Below, in pieces: positions 17,785-26,365 of a stretch of DNA of 64,000 bases. The stretch's first letter is position 1; every line of letters begins with the position of its first letter. The stretch spans positions 558,001 to 622,000 of the forward strand of contig NZ_JASJOU010000002.1 in NCBI RefSeq assembly GCF_030068605.1, in the 5' to 3' direction. The stretch comes from Xanthocytophaga agilis (GTDB lineage Bacteria; Bacteroidota; Bacteroidia; Cytophagales; 172606-1). The translations under genes and the position numbers were made by a program. The notes under the pieces are model-generated. The model ran no database searches. It was not told the DNA's origin and was given only the letters and a program-made list of their open reading frames with translations.

Positions 17785-18441
17785 TTATAAGATAGAAGAC
17801 AGAAGAAACAAGCAAAGTACTCCTCCTTCCTTCAGAACTTTCCGTAACAAGGCTAAGGCATTACTAATATGAACTTCTACCGTACGCTGTGAAATCTGCA
17901 TCTCTTCTGCGATCTCATGGTTTTTCTTGCCATCAAAACGGCTCATCAGAAATACCTTTTGACACTTGGGCGACATTTCATCTACGGTTCTTTGGATCAT
18001 TTGATAGAGCTCATCATAGAACATTTGCTGATCAGAAGACTGAACCTCACATATAACAGGGAAATCCTCCACAGAAATTGAGGATGTTAATTTTTGTCGC
18101 AAATAATTAAAGGATCGGTTCCGAACTGTTTTAAACAAGTAAGATCGGTACGAACTATGCACCTGTTCAAAAATTCGGTTTTTCCAGAAGTCATGAAAAA
18201 TCTCTGCAACCAGATCTTCTGCGATTTCCCGCGAATACACATAGCGAATAGCATGACTACAAAGTACAGGATAGTATCTTCGAAATAGCAAGGAACAGCC
18301 TTCCCAGGCATCTGTATCAAATGCTTTCCGAATAAAGAGCTCTGTATCTACCTGATTCTCTGCAGAGGAAACCTGCTCAGATAAATCTGTCATGTTAGTT
18401 CCTTGCTGGAACGACTCATCTGGGGTAGAAGATAGTTGCAT
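17785..18441 (-). CDS. ECF RNA polymerase sigma factor (locus A)
   Basis: The 218-residue sigma-70 factor is of the Bacteroidota ECF expansion family. Region 2 spans about residues 45-110 (LFRRYYPVLCSHAIRYV, then IAEDLVAEIFHDFWKNR) and region 4 about 145-205 with the HTH HEIAEEMQISQRTVEVHISN. About 30 N-terminal residues lie outside conserved regions; an internal Met at residue 17 is an alternative start. The C-terminus ends in a hydrophobic tail (VLCLFLLSSIL). It should transcribe the SusCD operon when released by FecR, whose gene follows. Confidence 0.93.
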   Translation of the reverse strand: MQLSSTPDESFQQGTNMTDLSEQVSSAENQVDTELFIRKAFDTDAWEGCSLLFRRYYPVLCSHAIRYVYSREIAEDLVAEIFHDFWKNRIFEQVHSSYRSYLFKTVRNRSFNYLRQKLTSSISVEDFPVICEVQSSDQQMFYDELYQMIQRTVDEMSPKCQKVFLMSRFDGKKNHEIAEEMQISQRTVEVHISNALALLRKVLKEGGVLCLFLLSSIL

Positions 18442-18662
18442 TTGCCAGTGGTTAAATTTGCATAGATCAACTTTTTCTCAGCATTATACCATATAGACAC
18501 AAAATCATAGTATTACACGTAGTTAAATTTGAACTTTTTTATAAAAAAGAGAAAGAAAGAATCGCTTTTCCTAAAAAGCGGGCAGGAAGGATCACTGTAC
18601 AGAGTAAAATTCTTCCAGAAGCAGAAGGCTGTACGAAAATCCAGTCGATTAAGGATAAAAAA

Positions 18663-18688
18663 ATACCCAGGCTTGATTGCCTGGGTAT
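18663..18688 (-). terminator. Rho-independent terminator
   Basis: Perfect 10-bp stem (18663-18672 with 18679-18688), 6-nt loop, followed on the minus strand by seven T residues. It ends the T9SS-cargo and small-membrane-protein operon. Confidence 0.88.
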
Positions 18689-18717
18689 CAAATTTCAACT
18701 AATTATTTTCTATTGCG

Positions 18718-19131
18718 CTAAAAAGGAGAATCCTCTTCCCGATGTGTACCTAGAATCGCACTTAATATATAGCCTATTCCACCAATAATTCCACCTATAG
18801 CACAGCCAATCACTACCAAAGATAACTTACCTCCATATCTCATCACATAGAAAATATAGAAGGATGCACCGAATCCTATTAACAGAAGGAAGATTCCATA
18901 CAGATATCCTGCGCGACTTTCTTGTTTAAATTCCCCACCAGCCTTAGCATATAAATCTTCAAGTAATTCTGTTGCCTGTTGTGAAGTCATTCCTCGATAA
19001 TCAGCAGTTAATGTTTCCAATATATATTCTCTCCTCACTCCATCTTTTATAGCGCTAATTGCATATTCTATATTATTGGCATGTACACCCAGATTAGTAT
19101 GCTTCTCTATAACAGTATCAAATTTCCCCAT
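18718..19131 (-). CDS. Small membrane protein with two transmembrane helices, unknown function
   Basis: The protein has 137 residues. The N-terminal 70 are soluble and helical (GVHANNIEYAISAIKDGV, then MTSQQATELLEDLYAKAG), followed by two hydrophobic helices (YLYGIFLLLIGFGASFYIF and LVVIGCAIGGIIGGIGYIL) and a short charged tail. I do not recognise a family. It starts 12 bp after the T9SS cargo stop, so both are probably on one mRNA that ends at the terminator at 18663-18688. A physical role with the cargo is not implied. Confidence 0.7.
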   Translation of the reverse strand: MGKFDTVIEKHTNLGVHANNIEYAISAIKDGVRREYILETLTADYRGMTSQQATELLEDLYAKAGGEFKQESRAGYLYGIFLLLIGFGASFYIFYVMRYGGKLSLVVIGCAIGGIIGGIGYILSAILGTHREEDSPF

Positions 19132-19143
19132 TGGTATTTCTGC

Positions 19144-21870
19144 TTATTTTGTAATTACCAGTTTTTGTACAAATTTTTGTTCTCCCACCATTACTTCCAC
19201 GATATATATTCCATCCGACAAGGAAGAAGTATTAAGAACTAGTTCATTGCTGTTTAGTTTTACAGTTTGTTCCTGTATCACTTGTCCCATTATTGTAGAT
19301 ACAGTTACATGTGCTGACTGAGCTTTCGTTACATCCTCTACAAAAACAACCTTTACACTTTCATTTGCCGGGTTTGGCACCAATTGTATCTGACGGGAAC
19401 TGGTTGCCTGATCATAAGTAACAGAAACTACTTTGGAGTATGAATACTGACCATCCTGATCTACTTGCTTTAGACGATAATAGTTGCGTCCATTTGCAGG
19501 TGCTGAATCATAACAATAATAACTCTCCAGTTGATTGCTGTTTCCTTTGGCACTTACCTGACATAGTTGAGTGAAAGTACTTCCATCTAAAGAACGTTCT
19601 ACTATAAAATAATCTGTCTCAGACTCATAGGTAGTCTGCCAGTTTATCTGCACACCTGTACTGATCTTTTGTGCATTAAAAGAAAGCAATGTAGCAGGAA
19701 GAGGTACCAGACAAACCACATTTAGACTGGAAGAAACGATGTAACAGTTAGCGGAGCTCAGGTTAGGTACACTGCTGGCAATACGCAACCGCACCAGATC
19801 ATTTTGATTAACTGTTGGGAAAGTAGGTATATATACACTATCAGTAGCCCCTACAATATCTGTCCAGGAAGTACCGTTATTTGAACTAACTTCCCACTGG
19901 TATTTAGGACTGGAATATTCATCTGTAATAGAATCAACCCAAACCAATGGAGTAGGTGTACAACCCGGAAAATTATTTCCCAATAAAACAGAAGGCCCAC
20001 AGGCACGAAACGAGAAATCATCTAACGCAATATCGTTACCTCCACCACCAGGAGCCTTATTCCGTACTTTTAGTTCCAGTGATGTCACCCCTGCTTTGGT
20101 GGTAAAGGTAAAACCTACTTTGTGCCATTGTTCATCATTAGGTATCGGTGCGGGAGGACTATAGGCAACCACCTCATTTCCACTACCATCACCAATGATA
20201 AATTCAATATCAGGAAGTACCCGGTAGCTTCTTGAATCAGATGTAGTTGCATTAACAGTACCCGAAGTGTACCAGTCATACAAGTTACATCCACTACCAC
20301 CTGAATTACTATGCGTAGTCAGATTTCGATTACCTGTTGCACTCACCCCACCGTCAAGCTGCGATAACTGCTGACATCCAGGCTCTCGGGTAGGATCACA
20401 ATTTTTAAATCCGCCATCTGCAGTTCCTGAACTTCCATAGGCAGTCCGATAAGTTTGTTTATCGACGTTCATTACCTGCACACTGAACTCATATCTGGTC
20501 AACTCACAAAAATTATTGCTTGGCACCTGCTTAAAGAAAATATTGGGTTGATAAGCAGCGTTGGCTAACATCAGGTACCCAGTACCACTATAATCTGTAT
20601 TAGTAGTCCATACATCCCAGGCACTTCTTATACCATTTACAAGAGTATAATATCCATCATTAGGCCCTCCGTTACCACCAAAGTTCAATACATCTACATA
20701 ACAATAAGAACCACCACCTGTCACATCGACCCAAGGCCCGGAATCATCTATGGAACTTCTGGATGGAGGATCTGTCCATGGTGATGTCTGAGCTATATTA
20801 TAGGTAGGCGTAGAAGCATAGCTATCAAAGTCACCATTGGTAAAGATATTATTTCCCAATGTACCTGTACAGAGAGAGCCTTCAATGCGAATCAGATTAG
20901 ATGCTGTTGTGGCAAAACTATAATCAGATGCAATTCTTAGTTCGTCTATATAACTTTGAGGTATAGTTGATGCCACTCCCCCACCATAATAAGCAAGACT
21001 TGTAAATGTATTAACAACTCCAGCTGCCGATGAAGCAGAAACAGGAGCATTGCTAGTGGCAGGAGCACCAGACTGCCCAATATTGGTAGGATTCACATAT
21101 AATGTTACCTGATTACCTGTAGCTGAATTAAAATTAATTCTGGCAACCAGTAATGTCCATTGATTGGGTGTAATGATATCATTGCTGACAGTCACAACAT
21201 TATTAATCCGGATAGACCAATAGCGACTACCTCCGGAATTAGATGAAGCACCAAAATAACCAACAGCCAGATGATTTCCACTATCACCATCCCAATCATC
21301 TGAGTTTCTATGTAAAGAAATATAGGTTGGATTATCGTTATTCTCAGTTTTATTCACTAAAAAGCTAAGCCATAATGTAGTTCCATCTGCCCCAACAGAA
21401 GTAGTGGTAGAGGAATAAGTGTTAGAAGTAAAGTTGCCAGGTATCACCAGATAATTAGTACCATTACTCGTATTTCCCGTATTGGAGTTAGTACCATTTC
21501 TCCCAAATGGCCCGGCAGGACTATTTTGAAGTTTTCGCCCTATGGAAGAAGCAGTCCCTGTTTGTCCAAAATGTCCCGCAGTAATCAGATCATATCCACC
21601 TGCCGTGTAATCAACAGAAGATGAAGGATTTACCAAATAAGTTCCTGTTCCTCCAGACTCTTGCCAGTCACCTCCCCATCCCAAACTGGTAGCAAGATTA
21701 GTGGTAGTACCACCTGTGAATTTACCATTATGGATCTGATGAAGACTTTCGTTAGTCGTATTAAAATAATCAAAGCCTTCATAAACAAGCACTTGAGCGC
21801 ATAGTCGCCCTGATAGTATACTGTGTATGACAAACAGTATTAAAAGTTTGAGTAAAGATTTGTATTTCAT
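19144..21870 (-). CDS. Large secreted multidomain protein with T9SS type A sorting domain
   Basis: The 908-residue protein has a Sec signal peptide (to about residue 26). Residues about 30-330 look like a concanavalin-type lectin/LamG fold (LVYEGFDYFN, then TLWLSFLVNKT and YIDELRIASDY). A second carbohydrate-binding-like jelly roll follows (about 345-635, NIFTNGDFDSY to IALDDFSFRACGP). Then come an Ig-like module (WEVSSNNGTSWTDI), a fibronectin-III-like module (INWQTTYESETDYFIVERS) and the sorting domain (IQLVPNPANESVKV, ending FVQKLVITK). No catalytic residues are identified; it is probably a surface adhesin or binding protein. Confidence 0.85.
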   Translation of the reverse strand: MKYKSLLKLLILFVIHSILSGRLCAQVLVYEGFDYFNTTNESLHQIHNGKFTGGTTTNLATSLGWGGDWQESGGTGTYLVNPSSSVDYTAGGYDLITAGHFGQTGTASSIGRKLQNSPAGPFGRNGTNSNTGNTSNGTNYLVIPGNFTSNTYSSTTTSVGADGTTLWLSFLVNKTENNDNPTYISLHRNSDDWDGDSGNHLAVGYFGASSNSGGSRYWSIRINNVVTVSNDIITPNQWTLLVARINFNSATGNQVTLYVNPTNIGQSGAPATSNAPVSASSAAGVVNTFTSLAYYGGGVASTIPQSYIDELRIASDYSFATTASNLIRIEGSLCTGTLGNNIFTNGDFDSYASTPTYNIAQTSPWTDPPSRSSIDDSGPWVDVTGGGSYCYVDVLNFGGNGGPNDGYYTLVNGIRSAWDVWTTNTDYSGTGYLMLANAAYQPNIFFKQVPSNNFCELTRYEFSVQVMNVDKQTYRTAYGSSGTADGGFKNCDPTREPGCQQLSQLDGGVSATGNRNLTTHSNSGGSGCNLYDWYTSGTVNATTSDSRSYRVLPDIEFIIGDGSGNEVVAYSPPAPIPNDEQWHKVGFTFTTKAGVTSLELKVRNKAPGGGGNDIALDDFSFRACGPSVLLGNNFPGCTPTPLVWVDSITDEYSSPKYQWEVSSNNGTSWTDIVGATDSVYIPTFPTVNQNDLVRLRIASSVPNLSSANCYIVSSSLNVVCLVPLPATLLSFNAQKISTGVQINWQTTYESETDYFIVERSLDGSTFTQLCQVSAKGNSNQLESYYCYDSAPANGRNYYRLKQVDQDGQYSYSKVVSVTYDQATSSRQIQLVPNPANESVKVVFVEDVTKAQSAHVTVSTIMGQVIQEQTVKLNSNELVLNTSSLSDGIYIVEVMVGEQKFVQKLVITK

Positions 21871-22441
21871 TTTTCATAGCAGGTTAATTAGTGCACTTTA
21901 ATACCCAGGTATAAACATGTTACTTGTAGTAGCATGAAAAAAAATGTATAAGATTACGGTTGAGGTATGCTTATAGTCAAAAATCTTACGTATTCACTTG
22001 TATAACTAGTCTGAAAAAGGCATTATCTCAGTAAAAAAATAAAATCCTGAACCACAACAATTTGTACAAACCCAGGACTTAATCAGTAGGATTTCAGACT
22101 ATTAAGATTATCTCAAACCCCTCTTATCCAGTTAGTCTATGTTTTTCTACCCTAATTAAAGCTACAACCCACTATCTATTAAACCCCTACATATTTTAGA
22201 GAAAAGTTACAGACACATGATATAACAGAAAACAAAATACCTACATAAGGCGACATTGTACCATCTTGAAAACTTCATTACCTATATTCATATAGATGAA
22301 TTATGGAATATGTACAATGAATTTAGGAAATACGGTTTATTGTAGATTTAGTTCAACCTATATCAGAAAACACAGAACCCTATCCATAGCGATGAATAGG
22401 GTTCTGTGTTTAACTTCAGATCGATTATAATATCAACCTTA
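21871..22441. other. 571-bp intergenic region
   Basis: AT-rich with no supported gene. Besides the hairpin at 22368-22411 it must contain the promoter of the large T9SS cargo gene, but no -7 box is clear enough to assign. Confidence 0.4.
22368..22411 (-). terminator. Hairpin terminator after the exported protein gene
   Basis: Perfect 16-bp stem (22368-22383 with 22396-22411), 12-nt loop, 31 bp after the stop at 22442. The end of the stem supplies a short T run on the minus strand. Confidence 0.7.
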
Positions 22442-23188
22442 TTATTTGGTCACTGTCTTAGTATACTCATAGATATAGAGATTCAACTTTCTCCATACAA
22501 CGTCCTTTTTAGGGAATTTAGCCACAAACTCAGGACTATCACCAAAGAGTCTATCGTAGTTATCTTCAAATTCAGCTTTTTTCAGCCAAAAGACTTCATC
22601 TCCTTTTCTAACATAGAAAGATTTGTCAATACCACCAGCTACTTTCATAGGACCTACACCGATAGATGCAGATTCTTTAGCCATATTATCACCAAATACC
22701 ATGATTGCAGAACAAAAATCAGGATTTACCAACTGCATCAGGAATTCCTTCTCTTTCTTTTTATTTTTTAATGAAACTGATTGGTTCTTAAAATAGCAAT
22801 ATCCCTGACTCATGATTTTGTCAAGGCTGTTATTTGTATATGCTTTCAGATCAGTTACTGCAGCCGATCTCTTTGACAGTTTGTCAAATCCTGAAGGATA
22901 CAAATACATCTCATCAATCTGTTCAGCTTTGTATTCTGTTGTTTTCTTTGTAGCAGGATCTTTAATTTCTATAGCTGTGATCTGTCCTTTTTTTCTATCC
23001 AGATCATCGTTAATTCCTTTAACTGTAGTACCATCTTTCAATTTAACGATACATTCCTTAGAAGCATAACGGTCATAAACCGGAAGGAACTGAAATACTG
23101 AGTTATCTGGCTCATCCCCTTTATCTTGAGCAAATACGCTAATGCTGCCAACAAACAACATAGCAAAAAACATAACTGTTTTTTTCAT
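22442..23188 (-). CDS. Exported protein of unknown function
   Basis: The start at 23188 (MKKTVMFFAMLFVGSISVFAQ) gives a clean Sec signal peptide; an ATG nine bases upstream is also in frame. The mature 228 residues contain a short beta-rich module (ECIVKLKDGTTVKGI, then TAIEIKDPATKKT) similar to small SH3-like modules with which cells handle a configurable constant, then a Lys-rich C-terminal part. No lipobox or sorting domain is present, so it is probably periplasmic. Family not recognised. It is a single-gene transcript bounded by a terminator at 22368 and a 438-bp gap. Confidence 0.7.
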   Translation of the reverse strand: MKKTVMFFAMLFVGSISVFAQDKGDEPDNSVFQFLPVYDRYASKECIVKLKDGTTVKGINDDLDRKKGQITAIEIKDPATKKTTEYKAEQIDEMYLYPSGFDKLSKRSAAVTDLKAYTNNSLDKIMSQGYCYFKNQSVSLKNKKKEKEFLMQLVNPDFCSAIMVFGDNMAKESASIGVGPMKVAGGIDKSFYVRKGDEVFWLKKAEFEDNYDRLFGDSPEFVAKFPKKDVVWRKLNLYIYEYTKTVTK

Positions 23189-23626
23189 AGTAAACATCTA
23201 CAAAATGAGTTAATTAGTTAAAAATTTTCTATAACAAACACTTTGTAAACATATATACAAAAAACACTTGTATCAATACTAAAAATATAACATGTAATTT
23301 TAGCTATCAAATACCCAATTCGCCTATATACAGTTACCACCTTAATATGAAGCCATAAAGTATCATAAATAAAAATAGTAACAGGTCTATAACAGCTCAT
23401 AAAACAAATAATATACTATCAATCAAGTCGTTAATATCTTCCCAGGAGTATTATTACCTATTACACTCATTAGCAACTGTTAGTATATTGTCAGAAGTAA
23501 CAAATCGTGTTTCTTCACATCAATAATAATAGCTCAATAATGTAATAAATTGTATAATAACTACTTCTCGTTTATAAATGAAAATCAAAAAACTAAATCA
23601 CTCAATGTAAAGCACGACAAATAGCA
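23189..23626. other. 438-bp AT-rich intergenic region
   Basis: This gap separates two divergent genes and should contain both promoters. I see no gene, strong dyad or RNA signature in it. Confidence 0.4.
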
Positions 23627-24115
23627 ATGAATTTTGGCTTAGAATTAATCACTAAAGGAAAAAGTATTACACAAACAGACCTACAACGTTTAGCAGTTGT
23701 TATTAGGTCAGAAATACCTATTGAATTACAGAATCTTCTACTTTTCCATAATGGAGGAGACCTGGAAGTTAACTCCTTTTACAGACTTATAGGAAATACC
23801 ACTTTTCAAACCAGTAGTATTAAGTCAATCATGAGTGTGGAAGAAATCGAAACAACCTTCAACAATTTAAGTGATGATTCAACTTTTTGCGAAAGCAAAA
23901 TTATCCCATTTGCTAGTCTTTTAGGACCTGGTATAATAGGAATTGGTTGGAATGTTTATAATAGAGGAAAAATCTATATTTATGATTGGGATTACGGACT
24001 AACCTATCAGGCAGCTTCATTAAACGAATTCTGTAAGCAACTAGTATTTACAGATTCCTCTGAACTTCGAAAACAGCTACTTACTCTGCAAGAAGAAACA
24101 AAATGGATTATATGA
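23627..24115 (+). CDS. SMI1/KNR4 (SUKH) family protein
   Basis: The 162-residue cytoplasmic protein has the SUKH signature: IPIELQNLLLFHNGGDLEV near residues 32-50, a central LGPGIIGIGWNVYNRGKIYIYDWD segment near 105-130, and a C-terminal helix (LNEFCKQLV). SUKH proteins are often immunity proteins of polymorphic toxin systems, but no toxin gene is adjacent. It may be an orphan immunity gene or have a cellular scaffolding role. It is a lone plus-strand gene between minus-strand genes. Confidence 0.82.
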   Translation: MNFGLELITKGKSITQTDLQRLAVVIRSEIPIELQNLLLFHNGGDLEVNSFYRLIGNTTFQTSSIKSIMSVEEIETTFNNLSDDSTFCESKIIPFASLLGPGIIGIGWNVYNRGKIYIYDWDYGLTYQAASLNEFCKQLVFTDSSELRKQLLTLQEETKWII

Positions 24116-24124
24116 AACTCAATC

Positions 24125-24176
24125 ATTCCATAACAACTACAAGTCATTATCAAGTAACATGTAGTCGTTATGGAAT
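24125..24176. terminator. Bidirectional hairpin terminator
   Basis: A 20-bp near-perfect stem (24125-24144 with 24157-24176; one G-U pair and one mismatch) with a 12-nt loop, between the convergent SUKH and BASS transporter genes. Confidence 0.7.
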
Positions 24177-24182
24177 AGTTAA

Positions 24183-25310
24183 TCAAGCCGTTACAATCTC
24201 CTTCTCATCTGTATCTTTCTCCTGCGGAGGCCTTCTATGCCAATAAGATGCCAGAATTGAACCTGTAATATTCATAACCGGACCAAAAACAGCTGGTGCT
24301 AAGCCCAAGGTTGCAGTCTTTCCCATTTCTTTCGCCAACCCAGAAGCCAGCCCTCCATTTTGCATACCTACTTCAATGGCAATTGTACGGCAATCACGTT
24401 CACTCAATTTGAAGGCGCGTCCCAGCCAGTATCCCAGAAAATATCCGCTCGTATTGTGAATCAATGTACAGGCGATCAGTGCAGGTCCAATCTGCAATAA
24501 GTTGTTTCTACCAGAAGCGGTGATGATCACAATGATAAAGGCAATACCCAGCATAGATACCAGTGGCATTAGTTTATCCAGCCACTCCAGCTTTCCTTTG
24601 AGCAGTTTATTAAATAACAATCCGGCACCAATAGGTAGTATTACCATCTTGATGATATCCCACATCATAGCCAGTGCATCAACCTCAATGAATTCACCAC
24701 CCAGTATTTTCATCCACATAGGTGTCAGAAAGGGAGCCAATAACGTTGCAATAGCTGTTAATGTAATGGACAAGGCTAAGTTTGCTTTTGCCAGATACGA
24801 CATCACATTGGAAGCCATACCGCAAGGCATACTTCCAATCAATACCACACCCGCGGCAATTTCAGGCGGAAAGCCAAAAACCTTTGCTAATGTAAATCCC
24901 AGCAGAGGCATTAATGTAAAGTGTCCCAACAAACCACTGATTACAGCTTTGGGCATCTTAGCAACACTGGCAAAATCCTTTACTCCCATCTCCGTTCCCA
25001 TTCCAAACATGATAATCTGAATCAATGGAGTGATTAAAGCTGTAAGCGTAAAATTATTTACTTTAATAAAGTATTGCGGATAATACAAAGCTGTTGTAAC
25101 AGCAGCAAAAATCATCAGGGTATAGGCAAACCCTTTCAACACATCATATCCCCGAAAGGCAATACCCAAGGCAGCAAAGAGTATAATAACAACAGGACCA
25201 GCCTCTGCTAACCTCCCCATTACTATCATAACCAAGGTGGTCAGAAAGCTGATTCCAGCTATACTCCAAGCAATTATATTCCGATACTTTTGTCCAGCAG
25301 TAGAAACCAT
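24183..25310 (-). CDS. Bile acid:sodium symporter (BASS) family transporter
   Basis: The 375-residue inner-membrane protein has about nine or ten helices. Family signatures are present: GSMPCGMASNVMSYLAKAN near residue 160 and IAIEVGMQNGGLASGLA near residue 315, the crossover regions that bind sodium and substrate. BASS members import bile acids, pantoate, 2-keto acids or pyruvate with sodium. As the last gene of locus B it is a good candidate to bring the acid produced in the periplasm into the cytoplasm. It starts 48 bp after the RraA-like gene stop. Confidence 0.9.
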   Translation of the reverse strand: MVSTAGQKYRNIIAWSIAGISFLTTLVMIVMGRLAEAGPVVIILFAALGIAFRGYDVLKGFAYTLMIFAAVTTALYYPQYFIKVNNFTLTALITPLIQIIMFGMGTEMGVKDFASVAKMPKAVISGLLGHFTLMPLLGFTLAKVFGFPPEIAAGVVLIGSMPCGMASNVMSYLAKANLALSITLTAIATLLAPFLTPMWMKILGGEFIEVDALAMMWDIIKMVILPIGAGLLFNKLLKGKLEWLDKLMPLVSMLGIAFIIVIITASGRNNLLQIGPALIACTLIHNTSGYFLGYWLGRAFKLSERDCRTIAIEVGMQNGGLASGLAKEMGKTATLGLAPAVFGPVMNITGSILASYWHRRPPQEKDTDEKEIVTA

Positions 25311-25358
25311 AGATTAAAAATTCTTAAATAAACAGGTGTGTGTTTTTCTCAGGTGAAG

Positions 25359-26279
25359 TTACCAAGTACGTTTTTTCATAAACTCATCGAGTTGAGCTCG
25401 AGTCATTTTCAGTTCTCCAGGATGTTGGTCCAGCCACTTTAGGAAATCCTCTTTAATTTTATCAGTCCATTCATTATCAATCTGACCTGTACTGTATTTT
25501 CCTGTCTTCAACATCTCATGACCAAATTTATCCCGCAGACCAATGAACTCAGCAGTAGAGATTACTTTCTCAGCCATATGTGCAGGAATAAATAATACCC
25601 CTTCCCGCTCTGAAATAACCAGATCGCCAGGTAGTACAATGGCGCCTCCAATTCGGATAGGAGTATTAAGCCCCATCAATACTACATCTTTTAAATAGGA
25701 AGGATCAAAGTCCCGTACAAAGGCATTGAATCCTTTAATCTGAGCTAACCCTTGTAAATCCCGTGCAGCCCCATCAAAGATGACACCATTGTGAGATTTG
25801 GCATAAATTGAGTTTCCCAGGTTGTCTCCGATCAATGTTCCTTCAGCGATTTTCCCAAAACAATCTGCTACATACACATCACCTGGAGTCAGCATGTCAA
25901 TAGGCCAGGCATTGGTATTGCCAACACGTCCCTGCTTCTGTCCTCTCTCCTTGATTTTTTTCTCCACATCTGGGCGACTAGGCATAAACATAGCTGTTAA
26001 TGCACGCCCAACTACAGGGACATCATCATGCACCATCTTCCAGTTTCTTTCAAACTGACATGTGTATCCTTCATTATTCAATACCTGCCAGGCTTCTTCA
26101 ATTCCAACCTTTTTGGCCCTTTCTATCAGATCATCGGGTATTTTGGGGCGACCATCCGAAAAGCGTTCACCCTTCCATTCGGAAGTCAGATAGATTAATT
26201 CATCACGTGTGATTGTCTGAGCAGAAGCGCCATATACACAGTATAATAAAAGTATTGTGGCGAGGACTTTTTGTAACAT
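25359..26279 (-). CDS. Exported RraA-like protein (HMG/CHA-aldolase superfamily)
   Basis: The 306-residue protein has a Sec signal peptide (MLQKVLATILLLYCVYGASA, residues 1-20). The RraA fold shows ALTAMFM, the GDN motif at 151-153 and GVIFDGAARD with Arg173-Asp174. These match the metal-binding and substrate-binding residues of 4-hydroxy-4-methyl-2-oxoglutarate/oxaloacetate-type aldolases, but the acidic residue usual three positions after Asp174 is a Gly here, so aldolase activity is not certain. RraA proper inhibits RNase E in the cytoplasm, which the signal peptide argues against. Within locus B it would be the aldol-cleaving or decarboxylating step. Confidence 0.87.
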   Translation of the reverse strand: MLQKVLATILLLYCVYGASAQTITRDELIYLTSEWKGERFSDGRPKIPDDLIERAKKVGIEEAWQVLNNEGYTCQFERNWKMVHDDVPVVGRALTAMFMPSRPDVEKKIKERGQKQGRVGNTNAWPIDMLTPGDVYVADCFGKIAEGTLIGDNLGNSIYAKSHNGVIFDGAARDLQGLAQIKGFNAFVRDFDPSYLKDVVLMGLNTPIRIGGAIVLPGDLVISEREGVLFIPAHMAEKVISTAEFIGLRDKFGHEMLKTGKYSTGQIDNEWTDKIKEDFLKWLDQHPGELKMTRAQLDEFMKKRTW

Positions 26280-26365
26280 GTGTTCTGATTAATTGGTAGA
26301 GTCAGGTAAGTATAGATATTGAGAAGCAGAATGATATTTTTATAGATCACTCTGAAAATGTTTTT

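Noticed and set aside
18513-18698. 61-codon minus-strand frame downstream of the small membrane protein
   Set aside because: It begins inside the Rho-independent terminator and has no support as a gene.
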